DNA of 56,372 nucleotides from Bacteroidales bacterium (GCA_027858745.1 JAQICB010000015.1:1-56372), one strand, 5' to 3'; numbered from the stretch's first letter, positions 1-9,595 are shown. Notes: generated from the letters alone by a model not told the origin. Made by a program: numbers and translations.

Positions 1-123
1 TTTGTATTTATTCCGTTACAATTTATACACTTTTTTTATTCATAAGCTTTTATTTGCTCCAAAGCTAATGATAATAAGTGTTATGGAGATTATTAGCCTA
101 CTTTTTGTCTATTAAGCCTGAGA

Positions 124-774
124 TTATAATTCTTTTATGAACGCATCAACAGACTGCGGTTTGTTTGTGCGTTTTATTATATATTTTTTATTGGAACCGT
201 CAATTTGATATGCATTAATATGAAAACTCGTGTCGGAAATTGTTTCAATATGTATACCATTACTCCATCTTTTTCCGAGTGGTGTTTCGGGATAAAACGG
301 ATATGTTTCAATAGTATATTTTACCATATCAAAAGCTATTAATGATTCTTTATCTTTTTTTTGTAAAAATAAATATCGTTGTTCTTTATTATTGCTTCTT
401 ATTCTCGTTCCTTTTTGTAGTAATAAACATGTTTTTTTATCATATACCCATACATGATCTAAGGCATTTGTTATGATACTAAAGGCAGAGTCGTAATCTC
501 TAAACAGATTATTTGTTTGATACGATACATCTTCTTGAGGATATGGGTGGCTATGAAAAACAGTATCAATTATTTTGTTTTGTAAACGAATAAAATATAA
601 ACTATCTGTTTTAGAAAAAAGAAGGAGATAGTTGTTTTGTAAAAAAGCAGTATCATAAACAACACCATTTTTTTTGAAGCTATTGGTATTTGTCGGTTGT
701 GTGTGTTGTTTAAAAGAGTTACAAGAAATGCTCCCAATTATGAATAATAAAAACATACTATATATTGTTTTCAT
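124..774 (-). CDS. Putative lipoprotein, function unknown
   Basis: This 216-residue protein is not recognisable as a known family. It starts with a short basic and hydrophobic stretch ending in SISC, which looks like a lipoprotein signal with Cys18 as the lipidated residue, so it is probably anchored in the cell envelope. The rest is mixed beta-rich sequence without a visible catalytic motif. It lies only 18 bp after the MsbA-like ABC exporter and is probably co-transcribed with it and with the large protease-like gene before that. No convincing terminator is visible in the 123 bp downstream. Being expressed is likely; any role in export or envelope upkeep is inference from position only. Confidence 0.75.
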   Translation of the reverse strand: MKTIYSMFLLFIIGSISCNSFKQHTQPTNTNSFKKNGVVYDTAFLQNNYLLLFSKTDSLYFIRLQNKIIDTVFHSHPYPQEDVSYQTNNLFRDYDSAFSIITNALDHVWVYDKKTCLLLQKGTRIRSNNKEQRYLFLQKKDKESLIAFDMVKYTIETYPFYPETPLGKRWSNGIHIETISDTSFHINAYQIDGSNKKYIIKRTNKPQSVDAFIKEL

Positions 775-792
775 AAATAGTCTGAAAAATAA

Positions 793-2610
793 TTATATCA
801 ACTGTAAATCATGTAGTTGTTTATATGCACCCTTTTGTGTAATTAGTTCGTTGTGTGTGCCTTGCTCCACTATTTTACCTTCGTTGAGTACGATGATTGT
901 ATCGGCATTTTTTATGGTTGAAAGACGATGTGCAATTATCAGAGATGTTCGATCTTTCATTAAATTTTCGAGAGCATCCTGAACTAAACGTTCTGATTGG
1001 GTGTCAAGTGCAGATGTTGCTTCGTCGAGAATGAGAATTTGTGGATTTTTCATAATTGCTCGAGCTATACTCAATCGTTGTCGCTGACCGCCCGATAATT
1101 TACTTCCTTGATCACCAATAATTGTATCATATCCGTATTCGGTTTCTATAATAAATTCATGTGCATTTGCAAGCTTTGCTGCGTCTATTACTTTTTGTTT
1201 ATCGGGATTTTCAATACCAAATGCAATGTTGTTGAAAATGGTATCGTTAAACAAAATCGATTCTTGGGTTACAATTCCCATCAGTTTTCGAACGTCTTCT
1301 AATTTATAGTCGGTAATGGGAATGTCGTCAATTGTAATTGTTCCCGCATTTACTTCATAAAAACGGGGGAGAAGTTGTGCTATGGTTGTTTTTCCTGACC
1401 CAGATTGTCCGACCAATGCAACGGTTTTTCCTTTTTCTATTTCTAATTGTATATTGTGGAGAATTATTCGTTCTTCATTATAGCTGAAGGAAACATTATT
1501 GAACTTAATGTTTTGCTTAAATTCTTGAATTTCTTTTGAATCTGCAGAGTCCTTCATGGATACTTCTGCGTGAAGAATTTTTTCGATTCGTTCAACACTT
1601 GCTGCTCCTTTTTTGATGCCATAGAAGGAGTTTGTTAATGATTTTGCCGGACTTACAATTTGGGTGAAGGCTATGAGGTATGCAATGAATCCTTCGGCAG
1701 ACATGCCATCGTTGTTCAAAACAAGTGTTCCGCCGTAATAAATTGCAATGGATAGGGTAATCATAATTAAACTTTCGGTGAGGGGCGATGCTAATACTTG
1801 TCTGCGGTTTGCAGTATTCATGGTTTTGTAGTAATGTTGATTTTTTGAGCGAAATCGGTTTTCCATGTGAAAAATTGCTTGGAATAATTTAATGATTTTG
1901 AGTCCTGATAGGGTTTCGTCAATAAATACTAATATGTCGCCTTGTAATATTTGTGCTCTTTCGGATGTTTTTTTGAGGCTTTTACCAATGCTTCCGGTTA
2001 TGATAGCTGTTACGGGCAATAGTAATGTGATAATAATTGTCATTTGCCAACTAATGAATAATAAACCAACAAAGTAAACGGTGATAAATATTGGGTATTT
2101 TATCATACCACTAAATGAGGAAACCATACTGTTTCGTACTTCTGTAATGTCCGATGACATACGCGACATGATATCTCCTTTTCGTTCGTTGGTGAAATAA
2201 AAAACGGGGAGGTGTAGTATGTTTTGATATGAGCCATTGTATATGTCTTTCGGAACGCCGTTTACAACAGGAATGTTGAAGTAGTTCGAAAAATATTCAA
2301 ATATGTTTTTCAGAAACGATACAATTATGAGAAATCCGCAAATATAGATGAGTGCCGCACTTTTTCCGTGTTCTGAAATAATGGTATATAATACGTAATT
2401 TATATTGTGTTGAATTGCATCTTTTGTTAGTTCAAAAGGAACAGGCCTTAATACTTCATCTGTTGTTTGAAAAATGACGCTTAAAAATGGAATTATTGTC
2501 GCAATGGTACCGAATGAAAAAGCTGCCGCGAGTATATTACAGAAAAATACAAGAAAAACATATTTTTTATATGGCAGTAGATAGGGTAATAGTTTTATAA
2601 AATCTCTCAT
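793..2610 (-). CDS. ABC exporter, fused permease and ATPase (MsbA-like)
   Basis: A 605-residue half-transporter with six predicted membrane helices in about residues 15-320 and a nucleotide-binding domain after that. The Walker A motif GQSGSGKTT lies near residue 400, the signature LSGGQRQR near 507, and Walker B ILILDEATSALD near 528, followed by the switch His in IIAHRLST. It should act as a homodimer in the inner membrane, exporting a lipid, lipopeptide or drug. Length and domain order fit the MsbA/LmrA type, which in Bacteroidetes is the usual candidate lipid A-core flippase, but substrate cannot be read from sequence. It sits 31 bp after the upstream gene and 18 bp before a lipoprotein gene, so the three probably form one minus-strand operon. 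Confidence 0.93.
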   Translation of the reverse strand: MRDFIKLLPYLLPYKKYVFLVFFCNILAAAFSFGTIATIIPFLSVIFQTTDEVLRPVPFELTKDAIQHNINYVLYTIISEHGKSAALIYICGFLIIVSFLKNIFEYFSNYFNIPVVNGVPKDIYNGSYQNILHLPVFYFTNERKGDIMSRMSSDITEVRNSMVSSFSGMIKYPIFITVYFVGLLFISWQMTIIITLLLPVTAIITGSIGKSLKKTSERAQILQGDILVFIDETLSGLKIIKLFQAIFHMENRFRSKNQHYYKTMNTANRRQVLASPLTESLIMITLSIAIYYGGTLVLNNDGMSAEGFIAYLIAFTQIVSPAKSLTNSFYGIKKGAASVERIEKILHAEVSMKDSADSKEIQEFKQNIKFNNVSFSYNEERIILHNIQLEIEKGKTVALVGQSGSGKTTIAQLLPRFYEVNAGTITIDDIPITDYKLEDVRKLMGIVTQESILFNDTIFNNIAFGIENPDKQKVIDAAKLANAHEFIIETEYGYDTIIGDQGSKLSGGQRQRLSIARAIMKNPQILILDEATSALDTQSERLVQDALENLMKDRTSLIIAHRLSTIKNADTIIVLNEGKIVEQGTHNELITQKGAYKQLHDLQLI

Positions 2611-2641
2611 CTGAATTTGACTATTTTTTGCAAATGTAGTT

Positions 2642-5542
2642 TTAAATTTTAAAATTTAATAAGAATTTGAAATCATTATTACCACTTTGATGTATATGTG
2701 CGTATTGAACTCCAATTGCACATTCGGGTATTGTTCTGAATAAATGCATGTCACCGGTTAGTGAAAAACCCGATGATGACATAATTGTGTGTGTGGTATT
2801 GTTCGACATGGTGCTAATCCATTGAATATCATTATTTTTACTCAGTGCCGAAACATCTGCAAATGCTTCAAGTCTAATTCGTTTGAGATAGAGAACGGGA
2901 CCTAGGCTTATGTCCGGATACAGTAGGGGAAAAGCATATCCTGTTTTAATTGTATATGCGTGTTTAAAATTTGAAAATGAATTGTTTATACCACGAGGTA
3001 CTTGTATGTTGTTTTTATAAAAAGCTATATTAGGTTCGTATACATCTTCTATATTGTATTCATATCCGGTATAAATATGTAGACTATGGTTGTATAAAAA
3101 GCCGGGTAAATAAAGATATAGTTCGCTAAAGAGTGATTGTGAATAATAATGAGTGTTTTTGAACATAGGTTCTTTATATCCAACAATAAATGCTTGTCCA
3201 TAACGAGGTGCAATATCGCGATATGCAGACATGCGTTGATTGGTAAATTGCAGAAAATATACTGCTGTTCCTCGTTGTAATGTGTTTCGGAAGTAGGTGG
3301 TGTAGATTTCCGGATCGACACTTTCGAGAGTGTAGTCGTTGTAGATAGATGATGCACCAATGCTTATATTTCTATAATATCCTCGAGACGAAAAGTTGAA
3401 TGGTACTTCAATAGTAATATTTCCTTCTTTAAGTTGATAATCGGCCGTAACATCTGTTGAGTCAATTTTTTGGTTAAAACTTTCGTAGCCTCGTTGCATT
3501 TCAGCAGTAATTATCGGATAAAATCCGGAATAGTTTAGATTTACAAAACCTGCTCGTTTACTACCGTTGTTGGTTTGTTTATAGCCAGCGGAAGCAATCA
3601 TGGTGCTTAATATGTTTTGTGAGAGAACTTGCACCCCTAAGCCATTATCACTTATTCCACCATTATTGTATTCTAAGTAAAATGGCATCCAACTGTGAAT
3701 GTTGAAGAGGCGGAGTAGCTTGTTGTACTTTTTTTCTTCATATTCTTTCATGTCTCGTTTCGAAAAATCAACGGGACCGTTTTCACGTGCTTGCAAATTT
3801 CGAGCTATGTCATATCGTTCTTTTTTTATGACTTCTATCGGATCCCACGATTCTTCATGCAATTGTGTGCGACCAATGCGAAATCCGGTAATACTGTAAT
3901 CGGAAAAGAGGAGCATATCTTTATACACTGATGGATATTTACAACCGTATGACGATGCGGTAAGTCGGAATACTTTTTTTGTTTTGCGGTGAATGGCGTA
4001 AATATTATCAACTCCCGAAAATGATGATGAGTATATAATATAGTCTTTCCAATATATCGGATTGGAAATATCATCATAAGTGTAACTGTGAATTTCAGAA
4101 AATTGGGCAGTCTCGGTGTTGTATTCGAGAATTCGTTTTCCCTGAGCGGAGGTTGTTGTAAATACTATGTGTGAGCCGCTATCATTCCACGAAGGATTTT
4201 GAGGGAATTCATTGTTTGGTATCGGAATAGCGAGAGTTTGTTGTGAGCTTGCAATGTCAAACAAAACAAGAGAATACATATTGTTTTCACTTTTAGCAAC
4301 GGCACCAATTTGATTGTTGAGTGGCGAAATAGCAGGAGAAAAAACCTGTGTTTGTGTATGAATTCTGGTAATCTCCTCTGTTTGTATATTGTAGATGTTT
4401 ATATTTCGTGTGGCGGCAAGCTCCCATCGAATATTATCGTTTGTTTCTGCCCATACAATGTATGTGTCATTTGTAGAAAATGCTTCTTTGTTAGGTTTAA
4501 AACCAACTCGGCATATTTTTTTCTCATGTCCGTTTTGGTCAATGTGTACAAAAAAAGGAATGTCTTTGTATCCCGATTTTTGTGCAATTATAGTGTCCGG
4601 TGATATTTGTTGAGGAAACATATAGTTTGTATAGACTTTTTTCTTTTGGGTAAGTGTATCAAAAGGATTTTTACCTTCGCGATCAAAATCTAATTTCCAG
4701 AGATTTTGTTGGTGAGTAAATGTTTCTTCGTACAGTTCGGTTTTAGATAGTTTGGTTTCGAGTTTTATAGCTTTGTTGAATGGGGTAAAACTGAATGGTT
4801 TATCGCCAACACGTTTGAGGGCATTGTTCCATACATTTTGTGAATAATTTCTCCGTACTCCCGAAACAAAATAATATCCCATGGCATAATGATTGGGAAC
4901 AAAATCTTTGTACGATCCAAAATATGCTTTATCGTAACTGTACAGAATGTCTTGATTGAGATGAGTTCGTAGTCCCATAGAAAACTCTGCCTGTCTGCCT
5001 CGTCCCGAATTGCTGAGAGCTGTTTCGGTAACTACAGCATCTCCTTCGAGAAACCACAGCGGAACGTAAATTCCCAAAACGGCACCAACAGCTTGTTCGC
5101 CCAGTAAGAAGTATAACATATTGGTAAGTCCGCGATTTATCATATCGGTTTGTACCACATGCCTATATTCGTGTATGGCTAAGAGTTCAAACCAATCTTG
5201 TGCTAGTTGATTCTGACTGATTGTGTTGAAAATTTCCATTCGTTTAGGTGCCCAGGCAACAAATCCGTTTGAAATGTCTGATTGATTATGGAGCAAAACT
5301 GATATTTTAGCAGGTTGGTGTCCCAAACTCTTACTTGCATATTCATAGATATATTCGAGTTTGTTTGAAAAAATCTGAGCAATACTGTCGTAGTTTTCGG
5401 GGTAAATAACCTGAAAATGTTCTGTCTGTATTTGTTTCCACTGAGTGCTTCCTTTATCTGTTCCGTAAGACATGTATTGTGCCTCTCCGTGCCATGAAAT
5501 GAAGAGGAATGCTATAAAAAATATATATTTCATGCTGTTCAT
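2642..5542 (-). CDS. Large envelope protein: HEYRH peptidase-like domain, propeller, C-terminal barrel
   Basis: A 966-residue exported protein with a signal peptide ending at about EAQ (residue 22). Residues 40-250 look like a peptidase MA-like (gluzincin) domain, with HEYRHVVQ near residue 124 matching the zinc motif HExxH. Residues 290-600 carry repeated short beta units of the WD40/TolB-propeller kind, such as NPSWNDSGSHIVF. The last 330 residues alternate aromatic and polar residues and end FLLNFKI, as in outer-membrane barrels. Such Bacteroidetes proteins are often labelled TolB-like, but that name covers only the propeller. Role unknown; a surface or periplasmic protease is plausible. 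It is first in a probable operon with an ABC exporter and a lipoprotein. The start could also be the Met three codons later. Confidence 0.82.
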   Translation of the reverse strand: MNSMKYIFFIAFLFISWHGEAQYMSYGTDKGSTQWKQIQTEHFQVIYPENYDSIAQIFSNKLEYIYEYASKSLGHQPAKISVLLHNQSDISNGFVAWAPKRMEIFNTISQNQLAQDWFELLAIHEYRHVVQTDMINRGLTNMLYFLLGEQAVGAVLGIYVPLWFLEGDAVVTETALSNSGRGRQAEFSMGLRTHLNQDILYSYDKAYFGSYKDFVPNHYAMGYYFVSGVRRNYSQNVWNNALKRVGDKPFSFTPFNKAIKLETKLSKTELYEETFTHQQNLWKLDFDREGKNPFDTLTQKKKVYTNYMFPQQISPDTIIAQKSGYKDIPFFVHIDQNGHEKKICRVGFKPNKEAFSTNDTYIVWAETNDNIRWELAATRNINIYNIQTEEITRIHTQTQVFSPAISPLNNQIGAVAKSENNMYSLVLFDIASSQQTLAIPIPNNEFPQNPSWNDSGSHIVFTTTSAQGKRILEYNTETAQFSEIHSYTYDDISNPIYWKDYIIYSSSFSGVDNIYAIHRKTKKVFRLTASSYGCKYPSVYKDMLLFSDYSITGFRIGRTQLHEESWDPIEVIKKERYDIARNLQARENGPVDFSKRDMKEYEEKKYNKLLRLFNIHSWMPFYLEYNNGGISDNGLGVQVLSQNILSTMIASAGYKQTNNGSKRAGFVNLNYSGFYPIITAEMQRGYESFNQKIDSTDVTADYQLKEGNITIEVPFNFSSRGYYRNISIGASSIYNDYTLESVDPEIYTTYFRNTLQRGTAVYFLQFTNQRMSAYRDIAPRYGQAFIVGYKEPMFKNTHYYSQSLFSELYLYLPGFLYNHSLHIYTGYEYNIEDVYEPNIAFYKNNIQVPRGINNSFSNFKHAYTIKTGYAFPLLYPDISLGPVLYLKRIRLEAFADVSALSKNNDIQWISTMSNNTTHTIMSSSGFSLTGDMHLFRTIPECAIGVQYAHIHQSGNNDFKFLLNFKI

Positions 5543-5702
5543 ATTCTATATATTGCTTGTTTGTTACGAGCTTGCAATGTACATTTTTTTCAATAAAAAT
5601 TCATGTTTTGATGCTATAAACGGCAATCTTCTTCTTGAAAATAGGTAGATTTATCTCGATAATACAATTTTCTTCACTTGAATCTCATCATTTATGTGCG
5701 TT

Positions 5703-5730
5703 TTGAATTCAAAAATTATATTGAATTCAA
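5703..5730. promoter_or_regulatory. Two copies of the palindrome TTGAATTCAA, candidate operator for deoC
   Basis: The perfect 10-bp palindrome TTGAATTCAA occurs at 5703-5712 and again at 5721-5730, 18 bp apart start to start. The second copy ends 34 bp before the deoC -7 box. Repeated palindromes at this spacing are typical of dimeric regulators bound side by side. The regulator is unknown; a deoxynucleoside-responsive one is only a guess. The divergent gene starting at 5542 could also be affected. Confidence 0.45.
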
Positions 5731-5764
5731 CTTATAAAAAATATGTGTTTTTATAGATAAACAG

Positions 5765-5772
5765 TATATTTG
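5765..5772 (+). promoter_or_regulatory. Candidate -7 promoter element for deoC
   Basis: TATATTTG matches the Bacteroidetes -7 consensus TAnnTTTG exactly. It ends only 9 bp before the deoC ATG at 5782, so transcription would begin within a few bases of the start codon. No clear -33 TTTG is seen at the usual distance, and a factor bound to the upstream palindromes may compensate. Confidence 0.5.
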
Positions 5773-5781
5773 TATAAAAAA

Positions 5782-6498
5782 ATGGATATAACTCGGAAAG
5801 AAATAGCTCAGTTAATCGATCATTCTATTCTTCATCCTACAGCTACAGATGATGACTTGAAGAGGGAATGTGAAATAGCTCACAAATATAAGGTTGCGTC
5901 CGTTTGTGTGAAGCCATATGCGGTTAAACAAGCATCAGTTTTTTTACATGATTCACCTGTGGCTGTTGGCTGTGTGGTTGGTTTCCCTTCAGGAAATAGT
6001 GCGATTCAAGTAAAAAAGTATGAAACGCAGCTAGCTATACAAGATGGTGCAGTGGAAATTGATATGGTGGTAAATGTGGGAAAGGTTTTAAGTGGCGATT
6101 GGGACTATGTCACGAAAGAAATAAGCGAAATAACAAAGGAATCTCACGTCGGAAATGCCTGTGTGAAGGTTATTTTTGAGACCGATTATGTGAGTCGTGA
6201 TGAGGATATTATTACATTATGTGAAATATGTACGTCTGCAGGAGTGGACTTTGTAAAAACATCTTCCGGTTTTGGTTTTGTAAAAATGCCATCGGGTGAT
6301 TTCAATTATGCCGGAGCTCAATTGGAGCATATTGCTTTAATGAAAAAGCATGTGGGGAATAATGTACGCATTAAAGCTGCCGGTGGTATTCGCAGTTTTG
6401 ATGAACTTGTGAAATTTTATGAAGCCGGTGCTTCGCGGATAGGAGCAACAGCAACGCACGCAATAATGGAAGAAGCGTGTAAACGTTTAAATGAATGA
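5782..6498 (+). CDS. deoC: Deoxyribose-phosphate aldolase
   Basis: DeoC splits 2-deoxyribose 5-phosphate into glyceraldehyde 3-phosphate and acetaldehyde, the last step of deoxynucleoside breakdown, in the cytoplasm. The 238-residue protein has the class I aldolase residues: Asp94 in EIDMVVNVG, the Schiff-base Lys159 in FVKTSSGFG and Lys198 in RIKAAGGIRS. These correspond to E. coli D102, K167 and K201. I chose the ATG at 5782; an in-frame TTG at 5770 lies inside the promoter element and would add only four residues. An amidohydrolase of the purine-derivative deaminase type follows after 25 bp, which suggests a small nucleoside salvage unit. Two TTGAATTCAA palindromes upstream probably regulate it. 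Confidence 0.96.
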   Translation: MDITRKEIAQLIDHSILHPTATDDDLKRECEIAHKYKVASVCVKPYAVKQASVFLHDSPVAVGCVVGFPSGNSAIQVKKYETQLAIQDGAVEIDMVVNVGKVLSGDWDYVTKEISEITKESHVGNACVKVIFETDYVSRDEDIITLCEICTSAGVDFVKTSSGFGFVKMPSGDFNYAGAQLEHIALMKKHVGNNVRIKAAGGIRSFDELVKFYEAGASRIGATATHAIMEEACKRLNE

Positions 6499-6523
6499 CC
6501 ATTAAAAAAACATTAATATAAAC

Positions 6524-7846
6524 ATGAGTACAATAGATTTAAAAATAGATCATGCCTTAGTTGTAACGGTTGATGAAAATGACACAATAATATATGACGG
6601 TTGTGTGTGTGTGCATAATGGGATTATTTGTGCTGTGGGAACAAGTGAGGAATGTGCCGAATATAATGCCGAAATGCTTATTGATGCACAAGGAAATTTG
6701 ATAATGCCGGGCTTAATAAATGGACATACCCATGCAGGAATGTCAATTTATCGGGGAATGGCCGATGATTTACCTTTGCAGGAATGGTTGCAAGAACATA
6801 TTTTTCCTACCGAAGCTGAATTTGCAACACGGGAGAATGTGGTGACCGGAACAAAATTGTCGATTTTGGAAATGATTAGTAGTGGTACAACCTGTTTTGC
6901 TGATATGTATTATTTCGAAGATTCTGTTGCTCAGGTGTGTGACGAGATGGGGATGCGAGCAGTGTTAGCTCAAGCTGTTATCGATTACCCTGCACCTGAT
7001 TTTAAAACACCAACAGAAACGCTCACATTTTTAGATACAATTATACCAACATATACAAAGCATCCGCGAGTGAAGGTTATTCCCGGACCCCACAGTCCGT
7101 ATACCTGTTCTCCGGAGTTGCTGGCAGATTGTCGTGCACTTGCAAATAAGCATGATGTTCCTTTGCATATTCATGTGGCGGAAACACAAGATGAGTATAA
7201 TTTGTGTATCGAACAGCACGATAAAACTCCCATAGAGAATCTTTCTGATTCGGGTTTGCTTGAGGGGAAAACAATAGCTGCTCATTGTGTGTATATGAGT
7301 GAACATGATCGCGATATTTTTGTAAAAAACAATGTGGGGATTGTGAATAATGCACAAAGTAATATGAAGTTGGTGAGTGGCGTTGCACCTGTTCCCTTAA
7401 TGCGTGAGGTGAATTTGAATGTAGCTATGGGAACAGATAGTGTGGTAAGTAATAATTCTCTCGACATGTTTCAGGAGATGAAGGCTGCGGCTTTAATTCA
7501 CAAACTGCATAATGCTGATGCAACAGTATTGCCGGCACAGGATGTGGTAAAAATGGCAACAATAGAAGCTGCTCGGGTATTGGGAATTGACAATCAGGTT
7601 GGCTCGCTCGAAGTGGGAAAACAAGCTGATATGATTTTAATTAATATTAATAAACCGCATCTTATGCCTTTGTATAACGTATATTCTCAAATTGTGTATG
7701 CAATTCAAGGGGGAGATGTTGATAGTGTTTTTATTGACGGTGAATGTTTGTATCAAAATAAACTATTTACGCGTTTCGATGCACTCGATATAATGGTTGA
7801 TGCACAAATTATTGCAAATAAAATACTTGTACATAAGAAAGCATGA
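6524..7846 (+). CDS. mtaD: Amidohydrolase, MTA/SAH deaminase type
   Basis: A 440-residue metal-dependent deaminase of the amidohydrolase superfamily, subtype 5-methylthioadenosine/S-adenosylhomocysteine deaminase. The metal-site motifs are present in order: NGHTHAGMS, with the two His of the first strand; HIHVAETQDE; AHCVYMSEHD; and MGTDSVVSNNSLDMF, with the catalytic Asp. The loop GMADDLPLQEWLQEHIFP is typical of the MtaD/SsnA/TrzN group. It would deaminate adenosine-like by-products of SAM use to inosine forms in the cytoplasm. Related members deaminate other aromatic amines, so substrate is inferred. It lies between deoC (25-bp gap) and a glycosyltransferase whose ATG overlaps its stop, consistent with one transcript. 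Confidence 0.85.
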   Translation: MSTIDLKIDHALVVTVDENDTIIYDGCVCVHNGIICAVGTSEECAEYNAEMLIDAQGNLIMPGLINGHTHAGMSIYRGMADDLPLQEWLQEHIFPTEAEFATRENVVTGTKLSILEMISSGTTCFADMYYFEDSVAQVCDEMGMRAVLAQAVIDYPAPDFKTPTETLTFLDTIIPTYTKHPRVKVIPGPHSPYTCSPELLADCRALANKHDVPLHIHVAETQDEYNLCIEQHDKTPIENLSDSGLLEGKTIAAHCVYMSEHDRDIFVKNNVGIVNNAQSNMKLVSGVAPVPLMREVNLNVAMGTDSVVSNNSLDMFQEMKAAALIHKLHNADATVLPAQDVVKMATIEAARVLGIDNQVGSLEVGKQADMILININKPHLMPLYNVYSQIVYAIQGGDVDSVFIDGECLYQNKLFTRFDALDIMVDAQIIANKILVHKKA

Positions 7847-8751
7847 TTTCGATTTTAATACCGGTATATAATTATAATATTGTAGATATTGTGACCGAAC
7901 TGCATTCACAATCTCTCGACTGTCGTGTGCCTTTCGAAATTATTATTCTTGATGATTATTCGCTTGAAGAACATAAATATCCAAACCGTGTATTAGAATC
8001 ATTACAATATGTACAATACCATGAATTACCCAAAAATGTGGGACGTTCAAAAATTCGAAACACCTTAGCTGATTTGTCGCAATATCCCTATCTTCTGTTT
8101 ATGGATTGTGATGCACAGGTGAGAGATTCGAGATTTATGTCTCGTTATATATTTGCTTTACAGTCAAATACAGTGCTTTGTGGAGGTACAGCGTATAGTA
8201 TAATGCAACCGGACGAGGAAAAAAAATTACGGTGGAAATATGGTCATGTACGTGAGGTGCGTCACGCAACAGAACGAAATACTAATCCATATGTGAGTTT
8301 TACGACTTTTAATTTTTTGGTACCAAAACATATTTTTCAGGATATTCGCTTTAATGAAGATATAACTAATTATGGACATGAAGATACAATTTTTGGTTTG
8401 GAACTGAAGAAAAAAAATATCCCTGTTATGCATATTGATAATCCTTTAATTCATATTGGAATTGATACAAACAGGGATTTTGTGCTAAAAACAAAACAAG
8501 GGATTAAAAGTTTACATTCTTTAATACAAACAGATTCTATTGATAGTGAGTCGACCGAAGATATACGAGTGTTGGGAGTATACAAAAAATTAGAGTCGCT
8601 CAACATGATACAACCACTTGCATTTTTTCATAAAATGATGCATCGTTCTATAGAGTACAGACTTATTTATAAAAAACCAAGAATGTTTATGTATGATTTG
8701 TATAAAATCGGATATTTATGTATGCTTGGTAAAAATGATAAAAAATTATAA
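7843..8751 (+). CDS. Family 2 glycosyltransferase
   Basis: A 302-residue GT-A fold glycosyltransferase. The N-terminus ISILIPVYN begins the nucleotide-sugar fold, EIIILDDYS follows, and FMDCDAQV supplies the DxD metal/nucleotide-sugar motif. GHEDTIFGLEL near residue 180 is the usual acceptor-side ED motif. No membrane helix is evident, so it probably acts at the inner face of the cytoplasmic membrane on a lipid-linked or surface glycan. Its start codon overlaps the previous stop (ATGA), so translation is likely coupled to the deaminase gene. Donor and acceptor sugars cannot be told, and no other glycan genes lie nearby. Confidence 0.9.
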   Translation: MISILIPVYNYNIVDIVTELHSQSLDCRVPFEIIILDDYSLEEHKYPNRVLESLQYVQYHELPKNVGRSKIRNTLADLSQYPYLLFMDCDAQVRDSRFMSRYIFALQSNTVLCGGTAYSIMQPDEEKKLRWKYGHVREVRHATERNTNPYVSFTTFNFLVPKHIFQDIRFNEDITNYGHEDTIFGLELKKKNIPVMHIDNPLIHIGIDTNRDFVLKTKQGIKSLHSLIQTDSIDSESTEDIRVLGVYKKLESLNMIQPLAFFHKMMHRSIEYRLIYKKPRMFMYDLYKIGYLCMLGKNDKKL

Positions 8752-8752
8752 T

Positions 8753-9595
8753 ATGATTTCACCCATACATTTTATACAAGATAGATGTACCGATTGCGGA
8801 TTATGTGAAGCTGATTGTCCTGCTTTAGCAATATCTATTTCGGAAGCACATATTTCTTCCGATTGTATTGCGTGTGGACATTGTGTCGCAATTTGTCCGC
8901 ATGCTGCAATGCAGTTTAATGGTGATGAACCGCATGCATTGCCCACACAATCTGTGAAGGCCGACGATTTTGAGGCTCTAGCAAAGAATGTTCGCAGTGT
9001 TCGGAATTTTACGGATAAAGATGTTTCTCTCGAAGATATCCGGCATATAGTTGACATGCTTGCTCAATGTCCCTCTGCAAGTAATAACAGAAATGTCGAA
9101 ATTACGGTGGTGACTGATAAAAACAAAATTCGTGATATTGAACGCATAACCTCTGACACTTTATATTCCTTTTTTAAAACACTTACCCGACCGATTATTA
9201 AAGCTGTGTTGAGTTTGTTTATCGCAAAAAAAGAGGTGAAAAAATTAGATTATTATGCTCAAAATTTCAGAATAAAACGAACTCGGAATAAGGAATTTAT
9301 AACGTATAATGCACCCGCTATAATCTTGTTTCATGCACCAAAACTACCAATTCAATCTTCTAGTGCTGATGCTCATATTTGGGCTACATACACCTCGCTT
9401 TATGCAAAGACACGTGGTTTGGGGGCTTGTTTTAATGGTTTTATAGAACAAGCAGCAAAACGGAATAAGCACATACATTCTGTGTGTGAAATCAATTCTA
9501 CACACGAAATCCTTTGTGTATTATTATTGGGACATCCGGCTGTAAAATATACACACGAAGTTTCGCGAGAAAAACCGAAATGTACGTTTGTGTAA
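8753..9595 (+). CDS. Nitroreductase with N-terminal 2[4Fe-4S] ferredoxin domain
   Basis: This 280-residue protein joins a ferredoxin module to a flavin nitroreductase. The first 60 residues contain CTDCGLCEADCPA and CIACGHCVAICPH, two CxxCxxCxxxC cluster sites. From about residue 80 on, SVRNFTDKDV and CPSASNNRN are typical of FMN-binding nitroreductases. It should pass electrons from a cluster donor to FMN and then to a quinone, nitro compound or other acceptor in the anaerobic cytoplasm. I chose the ATG at 8753, one base after the glycosyltransferase stop; an upstream in-frame start would overlap that gene by 20 codons. It is probably the last gene of the deoC operon. Confidence 0.9.
   Translation: MISPIHFIQDRCTDCGLCEADCPALAISISEAHISSDCIACGHCVAICPHAAMQFNGDEPHALPTQSVKADDFEALAKNVRSVRNFTDKDVSLEDIRHIVDMLAQCPSASNNRNVEITVVTDKNKIRDIERITSDTLYSFFKTLTRPIIKAVLSLFIAKKEVKKLDYYAQNFRIKRTRNKEFITYNAPAIILFHAPKLPIQSSSADAHIWATYTSLYAKTRGLGACFNGFIEQAAKRNKHIHSVCEINSTHEILCVLLLGHPAVKYTHEVSREKPKCTFV

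Noticed and set aside
1-123. Terminator for the left-end operon
   Set aside because: Only a 4-5 bp stem with a long loop is visible on the minus strand, too weak to call.
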